The notes under the pieces were generated by a model. That model ran no database searches, was not told the DNA's origin, and was given only the letters and a program-made list of their open reading frames with translations. A DNA stretch of 64,000 bases from assembly GCA_015143295.1 (NCBI GenBank), contig CM026552.1:63234944-63298943 (forward strand), given 5' to 3'. How positions within the stretch are numbered: the stretch's first letter is position 1; every line of letters begins with the position of its first letter. Source of the DNA: Tetracentron sinense. Lineage: Eukaryota > Streptophyta > Magnoliopsida > Trochodendrales > Trochodendraceae. Of this stretch, positions 47,031 through 59,225 are shown piece by piece. The position numbers were made by a program, and so were the translations under genes.

Positions 47031-49324
47031 TTTTAAATTGTATTCCATGGCAACTAGAAATCAAGTACAGTCTCATCCGAATCTTCCAAGGCTTGAGAAC
47101 TTCGATGGAGCACACTTCAAACGATGGCAACAGAAGATTCACTTCTACCTTACTTCACTAAATGTTGTCTTTGTTCTCATTACAGTTTGTCCTACCACAA
47201 CTGATGATTCCACCATTGAAGATATCCGGAAGAAGCAGAAGTGGGAAGCAGATAATTATGCATGTTGTGGTCACATCCTCAATTACTTGGTTGATTCTCT
47301 GTTCGATTACCAATATACAAAGACTGTAAAAGAACTTTGGGAAGCACTGGAAAAGAAATACAATACAGAGGATGAAGGATATCGATCATATCTTGTAAGT
47401 CAAATTTTAAATTATAAGATGATTGATGGAAAACCCATTCTTGAACAGGTTCATGAAGCCATTTTCAAGGAATTCTTTCTTGTGAAAGCAATAGTTGCAA
47501 AACTACCACTCTCATGGAAAGAATACTGGAAAACCCTTAAACATACTAAGGAATAAATGACTATGGATGATCTCCTCAAGCATCTTCGAATTGAGGAAGA
47601 GTCAAAATTGAGGGATAAACTGGAGGAACAAACTGAATTGGTCTCCAAGGCGAACCTGGTTGAGAATGAAGAACCTGATAAGAAGAAGCAGAAATTCAAA
47701 CACTCCTTCCAACAAAAGGACAAGAAAGACAAGAAGAAGAACATTAAAGACAAAAAAACCCAAGAAGGGAGCTTGCTACCACTGTGGGAAGCCCGGACAC
47801 TTCAAAAGGGATTGCCGACACTTCAAGAAAAGTCAAGCAAATATAGTTGAAGAAAAGTTTGCAGCAATGTTTTCTGAAGTGAACCTTTTAGGAGATGAAA
47901 ATGAATGATGGTTTGACACAGGTGCTACAAGACGTGTGCAAAAACCATTCCATGTTTTCTTCCTATGAAAAGGTAACAGAAGAAAATCAAGTTCTCTACA
48001 TGGGAAACTCTCTACGGCAAAGATTGAAGAACATGGGAAGGAGGAAATGGACTTCACTTTTGGGAAGACAGTTACTCTTAATAATGTCTTACATGTACCT
48101 GAAGTCAGGAAGAATCTTGTATTAGTAAGCCTGTTAGTAAAACATGGCTTTAAGTTAGTGTTTGAGTCTGATAAATGTATTCTGTATAGGAAAGGGAAAT
48201 TTGTTGGTAAAGGCTATGACTTAGGGGGATTGTTCAAAGCCAGTATTGGCTAATGATGAAATGAATGAAATTTCTGATTCTGCTTATATGGTTGATTCTT
48301 TTAATTTATGGCATGCAAGATTAGGACACAAAAATTCTAGATATATGAAATCTATGTCAAAATTAAACTTGATTCCTTCACTTGAAAACTTAAAGGTTGA
48401 TAAATGTGAAATCTGCACTAAGACTAAATTAACTAGAAAGTCATTTAAAAATTTAGTAAAAAAGTCTAATGTTTCAGAATTAATACATTCTGATTTATGT
48501 GATTTCTCTAAAATTACTACAAGATGAGGAAAAAAATATTTTATAACATTTATTGATGATTTTTCTAGATTCACTCAAGTATATTTAATACTGTCGTGCC
48601 CCAAAATACCCCCTGCGAGTTAAGGGATATTTTAGGTGTGACTATACTTAACCTGGCAAACCATCCTGTAATATACACAAGGCAAGACATAACGAATCAT
48701 AATGCAGTGCAGAAGCGTAACCCAAAAATTTCTTTTTCTATTTATAATTTGTATTCCAAGTTTGTACATACATAACAAAAGTAAAGGTGGACAGGCCTCA
48801 GCAATAGTCTAGATAAGGCCACCTATCTAGGTCTCTATCCTCCTTTGACTGCATCGGGATAGGCGGATCCCTTTCTTCCTCGTACTCTTCTTCAACCCAT
48901 GGTTCTGGGTTGCAAATGTCAAAAGAACCTGCCGATATAAATGTACGGCTGAGCATGGAATACTCAGCGAGCTAAAACTACTAGCTAACAGTGCTATCAT
49001 AATCAAAATATTACATACAATTGCATAAAGGAACATTAATCATAAAATTCATGCTTAAAATCCTGTCATGGAGAACCTTTTTTTAAAACTTGTTCTTTTC
49101 GTGGAAAACACCGTCTTATTGCATGCTTATGAGTCCTTAAGAATACTTGTGAGTCTCATGTTTTCTTATGAGTTTTTTTTTTTTTTGGGAAGGAAAGCTG
49201 GGGTTAGGCGGACCCCGACCAGATAAGCTTTCGAGTTCTTATAGTCTTTCTTGTGAGCATACGAGTTCTTATGAGCTTCCGAGTTCTTATAACTTTTCTT
49301 GTGAGCGTACGAGTTCTTATGAGT

Positions 49325-49560
49325 TCTTCACTAGTGGCGCCTTTCGTACTATCCCACTAAACACCCACCAAAAGTAGCTTGGGAATATCAGATGGTTAGT
49401 GGCGCTCCTCGGGCCGTCCTACTAGCTTACGAGTTCTTACAAGTTCTTTCCTAGTGGCGCCCTTTGTATCATCCCACTAAACACCTACCCAAAGTAGCTT
49501 TGGGAATATCAGATGGTTAGTGGCGCTCCTCGGGCCATCCCACTAGCTTACAAGTTCTTA
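49325..49560. repeat. Tandem duplication (about 120 bp x 2) in the nested LTR
   Basis: Two copies of a segment with CTAGTGGCGCC, CCCACTAAACACC, AAAGTAGCTT and GTTAGTGGCGCTCCTCGGGC, spaced about 120 bp apart. Confidence 0.88.
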
Positions 49561-50434
49561 TAAGTCCTTGTGAGCTTATGATCCTTGTAAACATATGCAA
49601 GATCTTAGGCTTATGAAGTTCTTATGAGTTCTTGAAGTAATCGATCTTAGAAATACCAATTCAAAGTTTGGCTTTGTCAAATGCTTATGCTTCTTTCTTA
49701 TGAATTGCCTTTGAAAAACTTTGTTCATAATTCTTAAAATGCATGTTTATGCGTAAACTCGATCATATGAAACTTATCATGTGTGGAGTGCTTGTGAGCA
49801 TCATCGTGTATATATAGAAGCCTTAACAATTTATGTAAATTTATACAAGACATGTGATCCTTATAGTATATTTGCATAATTCTAGAAACATAACAGATTT
49901 TCCCTTCGTTTCATCACATTATCAAGATCATGACATTTAAGCCTAATTCATCGCATCACACTTAAAATCATGCTTTATTTGGAGATAGCAACATTTGCTT
50001 ATAAATATATGCATATTAACCCTCTTATTGGAAAATCCCCAAATCTCAAATCCCTATTTACTCATTTAATCATTATCTAGTTTTACCCTAAATCATATAT
50101 TTACCATTTGCATCATATTGAAGCTAAATCACATATTTAATCATCTATTCAATCTTAGTATGATAACAAAGCTAAATAGTGGTTTAACTTAACTCTTTTG
50201 ATAAATTTCGAGGTTGAAGAAAGAACCCTTGTGTAGAAATCCAACTTGTGGGAGCTTGATTAAAGCTCTCCTTTCACAATCCAAAACCCTCCTTTAGAAA
50301 TCCCTACTCTTCTCTCTTTCTCTCTCAAGGAACTTTCTTTAGGTTTAGGGTAAACCAAAACCCCCCAAAAGATCATCTATTTGCAAAGAGGTGAAACCCC
50401 AAAAAAAATCGCACAAAAAGAAGCAAAATCGGAT

Positions 50435-50600
50435 ATCTACGATCGTTTGTAGATGTTTACGATCGATCTTTCTACGATCATTCGTAGCTTTCTACGATCG
50501 ATTGTAGCTTCACCAGTAAGTTTCCAGCATTTTTCAGGTGTTACGATCGTTCGTAGCGCCGCTACGATCGTTCGTAGGGTCCCTACGAACGATCGCAACT
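50435..50600. repeat. Cluster of CTACGATCG near-palindromes
   Basis: Six or so copies of CTACGATCGTTCGTAG-like 16-mers, most with self-complementary CTACGA..TCGTAG ends, within 165 bp. Confidence 0.88.
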
Positions 50601-53600
50601 TTTGCATAAAGTTTCCAGCTTTTCGCATTTTCGTATTTTGGCCATAACTTTTGACTCGCTTGTCATATTTTGACGATTCAACTTGTGTTGAACTTGTCTT
50701 TCAAAGAGGAACAACTTTGATGTTTTACACAACTCCCAATTCTTCTTTATTCTTAGACCATTTTGCCCTTAAAGCTGATTGATCTGCAATGGGTTACGAC
50801 AGTCCAATTTGCAGCCGACCCGGTTTTGGAAATCGGACGTTTGATTCTACCTCGACTCAAAATCCGGAAAAGTGATCAACATGGACCTCGAAGAGGGTTC
50901 CAATAGCTTTCTAAAAATTCAAGAACTGCTCTATTCTGATCAGCTATGAACGAATTAGAGCTTTTCAAAGTTGAGGATATGCTAAGGCATAAACCTCATT
51001 GATGCTCAAGAGTATTCTATACTCTTATTCCTATAATCCTAAACAACCATATACTTAAGAAAGTATTTCTTAGGACTTTAAAACACGTCATCAAACATCA
51101 CACACCTAAATTATATCAAAACCAAGATTCTCATTAGATTGATACCCATTCAAGACCTCACAATAGGCTATAAGCCTTAGTCACTATTCACAACCATAAC
51201 TTCAAGATCCGGGGTTCTACAAATACAAAATAAAAGTGAAGCTTTAGATAAGTTTAAAACTTATAAAGCATATGTAGAAAATCAACTAGATATTAAAATA
51301 AAAGGATTAAGATCCGATCGGGGAGGAGAATATATTTCTAATGAATTTAATGTTTTTTGTGAAAAAACAAAAAATGTTTTTGTGAAAATCAATTAAACAT
51401 GAATTTACAGCCCCTTATACTCCTCAACAAAATGGTATTGCAGAAAGAAAGAAAAAAATAGAACTCTAGTTGAAATGATAAATGCTATGTTATGCAACTC
51501 AAATCTTGGTTTAGACTTATGGGGTGAAGCAATTTTAACTGCTGTCCATGTACTAAACAAAATTTCAAATAAGAATTTGGATAAAACCCCATTTGAAATG
51601 ATAATGGGAAGAGCACCTAGTTTATACTATTTTAAAGTGTGCAGTTGTAGGGCGTTAGTGCCAAATCCTAAAAGACCAAAGCTTGGTCTAAGGGTCATTG
51701 AATGTATATTCATCGAATATGGACAGAATAGCATAACATATAGATTTATGGTTATTGAAAATAATCAAGTAATAAATAAATATTCTATCATTGAATCTAG
51801 AGATGCTGTTTTTTATGAAACTTCATTTATAACAAAACCAAGTCAAGAGAATACTAATCATGGTATAAATAAAAATGTAACAGAAATTTCAGAAATTCCA
51901 ATTTTGGAAAATACTCAAAATGAAGAAATTGAAGAACTAGCACAAGATCAAGAACAAAATCTTAATCCAATCCCAGAACTTAGAAGAAGTAAAAGGGCTA
52001 GAAAAGAAACTAATTTAGGAAATGATTATTTTCTATACTTAGTAGAAAGGGATCAAAATGATTTTGTTCATGAATTTCTATATTGTCTAAACATAGATAG
52101 TGATCGATTAACATTTCAAGAAGCTATTAATTCAAGAGATGTAGATTTTTGGAAGGAAGCTATTAATGATGAAATGGACTCATTAATGGCAAATCAAACT
52201 TGGAAACTAGTAACTTTACCTAAATAAAACCATAGGTAATAAATGGATATTCAAGAGAAAATTAAGAGCCGGCGATTCTATTGAAAAATTTAAAGCAAAA
52301 TTAGTTGCCAAGGGATATAGACAAAAGAAATGAATAGATTTCTTTTACACTTTTACACCTGTAGCACGTCTTACTACAATAAGATGTTTAAATGCTTTAG
52401 CTTCAATTCATAAATTAATAATTCATCAAATGGATGTAAAAACTGCTTTTCTAAATAGAAATTGAGAATAAGAAATATATATGGATCAACCTGAAGGTTT
52501 GTTTTACCAGGGAATGAAAACAAAGTATGTAAATTAACTAAATCTTTTTATGGTTTAAAACAAGCTCCTAATCAATGGCACACTAGATTTGATGAAGTTA
52601 TTTTAAACTTTGGATTTAAAGTAAATGAATCTGATAAATGTGTTTATAGTAAATACTATAATAACAACGGAATTATAATATGCTTATATGTGGATGATTT
52701 GTTATTATTTGGAACTAATATTAATGTGATAGAAGAGACCAAAAGTTTCTTAAAATCTGTATTTGATATGAAAGATATGGGATTAGCAGATCTTATCTTA
52801 GGAATTAAGATAATAAGAATTGGAAATGAAATAATAATTTCTCAATCACATTATTTTGAATAGATTCTTAAAAAGTATAACTACTTTGATATGGATTTAG
52901 CATCCACACCTTATGATACAAATGTAAAGCTAATTAAAAATGAAGGAAGATGTATCTCTCAACTTAAATATGCAAGTCAAATTGGAAGTCTTATGTATGC
53001 AATGCATTGTACTAGACCAGATATAGCATATGTTGTTGGAAAATTGAGTAGATTCACATCTAATCCTGGATATATGCATTGGAATGCTTTAACTTGTTTT
53101 TTTAGATATTTAAAGTATTCAATGAATTATGCTTTACATTTTCTGGTTTTTCAAATGTACTAGAAGGTTATTGTGATGCAAGTTGGAATTCTAATGATTT
53201 TAAATCCACAAGTGGGTGGATACGCGATCTCATGGGGATCAAAGAAGCAAACTTGCTTAACTCATTCCACAAAGGAATCTGAGTTTGTTGCACTAGTAGC
53301 TTGCAGCAAGGAGACAGAGTGGCTAAGGAATTTAATGTTAGAAATTTTATTAATGGTAAAACCATTGCCACCAGTTTCTATACACTATGATAGTGAAGTC
53401 ACACTATTAAAGGCCTATTGTAAAACATATAAGGAAAAATCTAGACACATTGGTCTAAGGCATAGCTATATAAGAGAATTACTCAAAAACTGTTTTAAGT
53501 ATCAGGTCTTTACAAAACCTGGCGGATCCATTTACTAAAGGCCTGGATCAAAATGGTGTATACAAGACATCGAGAGAAATGGGTTTGAAATTCATTAACT

Positions 53601-54133
53601 CATAGGAATCACTTATAGCAGAAACCCAACCTAATATTCATTAGGTTCAATGGGAAAAACAATATATAAATATGTGATTGAAAGTGTATTAACATATACT
53701 TTAGAACTGTAATAACAAAAGAAAGGTTGAGCAATAACTCTTAATAGGTCTATAACTAAGTGTTGAGGTGTACCATTTACAGTTACACTTTTAATACATC
53801 TACCTATGTAGGTGTGGAAGTTTGGCCGCTTCTAAAGTGAGAAACAACTTTCTCATTAAACACTCACAGAAAACAGGATTATAGCACAGGGCCATAAAAG
53901 TGCTAACGTAAATGAACACTAGAACTTTTGAGAAAAAGTATGTGTATACATAGTCCGGTTTACCATTAAGTGTAAGCAGTTCAAGACTAAGGTCACTAAA
54001 AACACTGGTGGATTTTGACTCTGTAAACTTAGGTGATGGTTAAAGTCCGGAAGACACCATTCACTGAAATATGACTTCTCCTAATTTGCTCAGAAATTTC
54101 CTTATCTTATTTTATTTAAAATAGTGGGGGGAT

Positions 54134-54880
54134 TATTGGATATTTTAAAGAAAAATAAATCATGAGTTTTTGTTTTGAAAACAAAGTGTGTTTTTGAAAG
54201 TTGTTTTTCAAAGCCAAAGTTTAGTCCCACATTGGAAAACTACCAATACTTTAACAAGTATATATAAGATAGTGTTGGAAGAAGGCTTGGGCCTTCAAGG
54301 GGCATTCGAATTTATTACCATACCCACTATGCAAAATATCAAACCATTATGCCAAACCACACACACATGCGCGCGTGCGCGTGTGCCATGCCGAGTCGAG
54401 TCGGTCAGTCGGGTGGGCCGGGCCGGGCTAGGTTGGGTTATAAGATTCAAATGATTTTTTTAATCACTTTTTGTTAAAATGTTTTTAATTAAAACCAAAA
54501 TAGTTTTAAATTTAAACTATAACTGTTTTATGACTGTTGGGTTAGTTTATTATGACTGTTGGGCTTTTTTCAAACCTTTGTGACTTTCCGAAAAGGTGCC
54601 TTTAACTCTTTAAATTAGAGTCTTTTCTATTCACAAACTACTTTTGTTTTTTACAACCTTCTCTGAGCAAATTTTGTAAGTTCTGTGTTTTGGAACAGAC
54701 TTAGTATAGCAAACTAATTTTGTTAAACAGCATCCAAAGCAGTGTCTATTGTATCCTGGAACTGGTTCGTTGTACCCATTTGCTGACTTTGTTGTGGGGG
54801 CGAATACAGTTTAAAGACAGTATAGCCTACGCCTCAGATTTGCTTGCTGTATTTCTGTGATTTCTGAAACCATTTCTCCA
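54134..54880 (+). repeat. 3' LTR of copia fossil A
   Basis: Follows a purine-rich AGTGGGGGGA tract, the usual polypurine primer. Carries an extra ACACAC/GCGCGTGCGCGTG-rich microsatellite near 54360 that the 5' LTR lacks. Followed by ATAGTTTT, matching the left flank. Confidence 0.9.
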
Positions 54881-55619
54881 ATAGTTTTAGCTCCACTTTC
54901 TTTTAGGACTCTCTTTTTGATTGGACAGAGTGCTCACGTTCTCTCAATGGAGGATGAGTTTAAAAGAAAGTGGGTGCTAGCATTACCCTATTATATGTAT
55001 GGAAAAGAATCACCTCCTGGAGCGAAGAGGCGTCTTGGGCCCCTTCTTCAATCACGTGTCCCCTATTAACTCCTTTTTAACTATGGTTAAGATTCACTCA
55101 CCCCTAAGGTTCATCCATCTACCCTTGAATTTTTTTAAAATAAAAATAAAAATAATTCACTAAAGGGGTTAAAAAATCTTAACTAAAGTTCATGAGCAGT
55201 AGAAGGGGTATTGAGAGAGCGAGAGCAATAGTTTGTTCCATTCGCTCCTTGCCCGTGGATCAAACTATTGCCGTCTCTATATACACATTCCTGCCAATTT
55301 TTTCTTAATTTGAAGGTAGTTAAATTTATTTAGTGTTTGAAGTATACTAATGACACCAGCATTTCTTTTTTTTGGATAATGATATCATAACGATAAAAGC
55401 CTAAGACTTGTGCGGTAGAGCAATTCAAATATCCTGTGTTACTCTATGCGGCGTTGGGAGCATATCTTCAAATATCTAAAGGTGCCCTAACCCTGTCAAG
55501 GAGTCAACAACTAATTTACCCTGGCAAGGTAACATTTTTCTATGTAAATTACATTTTTAGTATCCCTCTTCAAAAAAGCAAAAACAGAAAGGAGCGGGGT
55601 ACTGGATTGGCAAGCAATA
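54881..55619. other. Intergenic stretch with hairpins
   Basis: No gene recognised. Two inverted repeats: one pairing TAACTATGGTTAAGATT near 55079-55105 with AATCTTAACTAAAGTT near 55172-55190, and one pairing GCAATAGTTTG (55224-55234) with CAAACTATTGC (55261-55271). Confidence 0.6.
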
Positions 55620-55859
55620 TTTTTTTTTTTTGTAATGAGGAACCCCAAGCCCACCCTTCAGGTAGACCGGGTAAACCCCAAGCACATGTAAAACCCCACA
55701 ACCCACATGAACTGGTAAGCCCAAGGTCCATTAGAACCATGGAACCTTGTGCGGGTGGCCCCAAGGGGATGGCAAGAGTTGAAATCAGGACCTCTGTTTC
55801 CTGTGGTGTGGTCCCCTTGCCAACTGAGCTACACCTTGAGGTTGCAGGGCTAGAATTCT
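55620..55859 (-). mobile_element. tRNA-derived SINE with target-site duplication
   Basis: On the minus strand the head reads GGTGTAGCTCAGTTGGCAAG, a near-perfect tRNA A box (TAGCTCAGTTGG), followed by a degenerate B box (AGGTCCTGATTTCAACT). The tail is the T run at 55620-55631 on the plus strand. Direct repeats AAGCAATA at 55612-55619 and 55860-55867 flank it. 240 bp. Confidence 0.9.
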
Positions 55860-55867
55860 AAGCAATA

Positions 55868-56140
55868 AGATCCAAATCAAAGTCAGAGGGCCAAAACCAG
55901 CAAATGCTACCTCAGAATGAGAGTTTAAAAATGCAAACACATCCCCTCTTAGATTAAAGGTAAAAAAGCATCTAAGAAAAGAAATGAAGATGCCACTACA
56001 CAGGAAGAAAAAAGTGATGGTACTTCTCAACACCCCATCTAATTTAAATAATAACCCCCAAAAATAGGAGTGTATGTATACTAAAACCATAAACCGAAAA
56101 TATGCAGAATTGGAAACGATTAAACCAAAACCCAACTCTC
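55868..56140 (-). other. Probable 3' UTR of the RGG-tail gene
   Basis: T-rich DNA on the minus strand downstream of the stop at 56141. No coding sequence seen. Assigned as 3' UTR by position only. Confidence 0.4.
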
Positions 56141-56358
56141 TTAAGTTGTTGCCTCCGATGGGTACTGCTCATTTCTTGATCCTTGATTTCCCAAGATCCC
56201 TTTATATTGCCAGGGACCCTGCTGATGGAAACCATTCCCTCTCATTCTATTGTAGTCCCTATCGCTGCCATCTTGACCTCTTCCCCTGCCAAAACTCCAA
56301 CCCCCAAAACACTTCATTGGGCCCTTGTTTTGGTAGCTGCTCCTGCCTCTACCTCTTC
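56141..56358 (-). CDS. Terminal exon of an unidentified host gene, RGG/GRG tail
   Basis: On the minus strand a TTTTTTTTGAACAG acceptor precedes a 72-codon open stretch ending in TAA at 56143-56141. It reads RGRGRSSYQNKGPMKCFGGW, then SFGRGRGQDGSDRDYNRMRG and ends NEQYPSEATT. Such Gly/Arg tails bind RNA and occur in many nuclear RNA-binding proteins; I do not recognise the family. Upstream exons would lie at higher coordinates, where copia fossil B now begins at 56787, so they are either farther away or lost. It may be a pseudogene fragment. A 33-bp direct duplication (GGAATCATGGAGAAGC) near 56590-56640 lies in the presumed intron. Confidence 0.5.
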
Positions 56359-56786
56359 CTGTTCAAAAAAATTCAAATGGCGGTAGAGAATGTCAATAAT
56401 GCTTTAACCAAACTTGAACATTAAGAAAATCCTTTTTAATTGCTTATTAATTGAGAAGTAAAAAGGGGAGAATTGGTCACATGAACCATTACAGCCAATT
56501 TTGATCATTACCGCTACATTGGTTATATCAGAAACAATTTTCAAGTAGTTCATGACCAAAATTGCAAGTACTTCATCACTTGATTCTCTCGGAATCATGG
56601 AGAAGCAACCTTGTGATTCTCTGAGAATCATGGAGAAGCAGAGATAAAGGGTGGTTCTAAACTATTCAATAAAAGGTCACGGGACACACTTGACATCCAA
56701 TCTACTAGGTTGAATGGGAAACAACAGAATTAGATGGGGAAAAAATTCTTCAGAAAACAATGTATTCTCACATTCGATGCCCATAT
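56359..56786. other. Intron-like stretch upstream of the RGG exon
   Basis: AT-rich on the minus strand with a pyrimidine-rich tract just before the acceptor. No exon recognised; it ends at the left border of copia fossil B. Confidence 0.4.
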
Positions 56787-57859
56787 TGTTGATTTGATTT
56801 AAAATTTGATTTTTAAATTAATAAAAACCGGATCATTAGGATTTGGGGTTTTGATTTTAATTAAGGACTAAAACCCCCCATGATTTAATTTTTGTTTAGG
56901 GTGGGTGTTTAATCTCTTGAAAAAGAGAAAACACATTTTTAATGATTTTCCCTTAGTTCTTTAGTCCCACATCGGAAAGGAAGAGTAAATCTAAAAGATT
57001 TAATTACCTCCTTAGTTGCTTAGTTGTCAACAACTAATAGTGTGGTGTAGACTTTGACTCACTAATTCCTTTAGACGATAATTACTGTGCACGAGAGCAC
57101 ACCCACATGCACGGGCTCGGGTGCGGGTGCAGAACGGGAACTGGGCTTTGGGCTCTATGAGACGCACTTTGCACTTCGCACATGCGCATCGTCGCTATTT
57201 ATTTTGACCGAATCAGGGCCATTGATCTAATTACAACTGTAGATCTAGGTTGACCGTGATCATCGTGGTTGATCAGAGCCGTCTGATCAAGGTTCAAGTT
57301 CGGATTTGATCAAGGCCATCGGATCTGGGTGATTGATCTGAGAACCCACATGGGCTGACAGGTGGATCAGACCATGATGTCTTGGGTCAATGGGTGCAGG
57401 TCCATCATGAGGTGGACCTGCACCCATTGACCCAAGACAACAAGGTGAACCCAGACCAGTGAGCCAAGACTAGACCCTAACCAGTGTAGAGCCCTAGACC
57501 TTTTCATGCTTAATACATGACACTTTCGTTGTCATTTTCCCTTTTTAAGAGGTATAATTAATAAATAAGGAAGAAATTGGAAATTTCGAAACGTCAGAAA
57601 TGTTCCTCTTCGAAGTACGAACACAACGCAAGTTGAATCGTCAAAATCGGATGAACGAGTCAAAAGATATGGCCAAAACAGTCTGAACCTGTAAGAAAAC
57701 GTAGCTCGGAAGGCACTAAGAACGTGCTCTGACAACGTACTCTGATAACGTATACTTTGTGCATCTGTTGTACAACTCACCACGGGCACGTTGTACAACT
57801 CACCACAGGCACGCTGTACATAAGACAACGGACAACGTGTTCAGCTCTAGGCACAACAC

Positions 57860-58160
57860 AACACCACGAGTTGGCACTATTCACAGCACCACGAGTTGAC
57901 ACTATTCACAGCACCACGAGTTGGCACTGTTCACAACACCACGAGATGGCATTATTCACAACACCACGAGTTGGCACTATTCACAGCACCACGAGTTGGC
58001 ACTATTCACAGCACCACGAGATGGCACTATTCACAGCACCACGAGTTGGCACTATTCACAGCACCACGAGTTGGCACTATTCACAACACCACGAGTTGGC
58101 ACTGTTCACCGCACAACGAGTGGGCACTATTCACGACACAATGTGTTCAGCACTATTCAC
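57860..58160. repeat. 25-bp minisatellite (about 12 copies)
   Basis: Unit ACCACGAGTTGGCACTATTCACAGC with small variants (GAGATGG, CTGTTC, CACAAC). Because 25 is not a multiple of three and the unit has no stop, all three plus frames stay open through it with a 25-residue period. Confidence 0.95.
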
Positions 58161-59079
58161 GGTCCTCGCGTCATTGCAGAAATCCCAGTAAGGGTATTAC
58201 GGTCTTTTGGTCAGTTCACTCTTACCTTAAGAGTTTAACCCGAGCCTTTAGGGCATCATTCGACACTTAGAGAGTTTGAGAGAATAGAAGAAAGAGGAGA
58301 AGGCGATTCCAACCTAGGGTTTCCATTTTGGAGAGAAATCAAAGGGTTTGAAACCCTAGATCAACCTCAAGCCCGTTTTCTTCAAGATTTCGGTTCAGGC
58401 ATTGTGGAGCTCGCAATCCAAGCTAGGGCAGCAACTCACAGTCATTTGGAAAGAGGGTTTCTTCCTCATTTCTTCAAGGTCGGTGCTTCTTACTACCCTC
58501 CTAGTTATAGTTCCTCTTTCCCCTTCTTTTCTTTTGATTTTCCTTTCATTTACACATGTGCTATGAGATGGATGAATGGTGAATGGTGAATGGTGAATGG
58601 AGATGTAAGGGGCGATTGGATGCCAGTGGTTGTGTGGTGATGATTAAAAAGGGGAAGGGCATTGTTCCAATAATAAACATACATGTATGATTGAGTAAAA
58701 CCATCTAGAAAAGCATGTTGTAGGGTAAATCCATAATGAACACACCATGTTTGATGAAATGCCAAGGTGAATACAGTGAGCTGTAAATTAGGAAATGCAT
58801 GCCTAATAAATTCTGAATATTGCTAGGGCCTATGATAGTGTGTTTCCTGTTTTCCCTAAATGCTATGAATATTGAATTGCTTAATCTTTGACGCTATATG
58901 TGTTGTGAAATTACCCAATGTTCATTGTTTAAATTTAAATGCACGTATGTACACGGTTCCCACGAGCACGACATGCATGGCATGATTTATCGAGGTTTAC
59001 AAGAACGTGGTTAGAGGTGGGATATATCCTACGATATGTTTTACCTCGCTTTTCACAAGAAGACAAGAACCAACATTCC

Positions 59080-59225
59080 ACGAGGGGTCTCCCCTCACTC
59101 ACAAGTGCATATCATGAAGAAAGGCCTCCCTTCCCTCGCAAGTACATACATATCATAAAGAAGGGTCTCCCTTCCCTCGCAAGTGCATTGCATAAAGAAG
59201 GGTCTCCCTTCCCTCTCAAGGCATC
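59080..59225. repeat. Short tandem repeat, 40-45 bp x 4
   Basis: AAGGGTCTCCCTTCCCTC followed by GCAAGTGCAT, four degenerate copies inside the nested LTR. Confidence 0.85.

Larger units (their letters stand above)
48592..51221 (+). mobile_element. Nested long LTR (solo), Ty3/gypsy-like, inside copia A
   Basis: Begins TGTCGTGCCCC and ends TTCTACA, with a perfect 5-bp target duplication AATAC at 48587-48591 and 51222-51226. 2.63 kb, no coding frame, so a solo LTR of the long-LTR gypsy type (Del/Tekay-like, inferred from the TGTCG..CCC start). Contains GAGTTCTTATGAG-rich repeats (49180-49570), a 120-bp duplication with AGTGGCGC (49330 and 49450) and the near-palindromic cluster at 50435-50600. 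Confidence 0.85.
46353..54880 (+). mobile_element. Ty1/copia LTR retrotransposon fossil A, with nested insertion
   Basis: 5' LTR from 46353 (TGTTGGATATT) to about 47030 and 3' LTR 54134-54880, both with a TATATAAG promoter element. In order between them: gag (47038-47880) with zinc knuckle CYHCGKPGHFKRDC at 47774-47815, protease region (47890-48250), integrase with its N-terminal zinc-binding part (48246-48591 and 51222-51690), RT (52110-53000) and RNase H (53000-53545). The same 8 bp ATAGTTTT flank both ends. By eye the first 215 bp of the LTRs differ by about 3%, so it is fairly young, in the order of one to several million years. Dead: roughly ten breaks in the coding part plus the nested insertion. 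Confidence 0.93.

Noticed and set aside
57757-58270. Three overlapping open frames with a 25-residue repeat (HSTTSWHYSQHHELALF-like)
   Set aside because: Product of a stop-free 25-bp minisatellite inside a solo LTR; no start context, no homologue.
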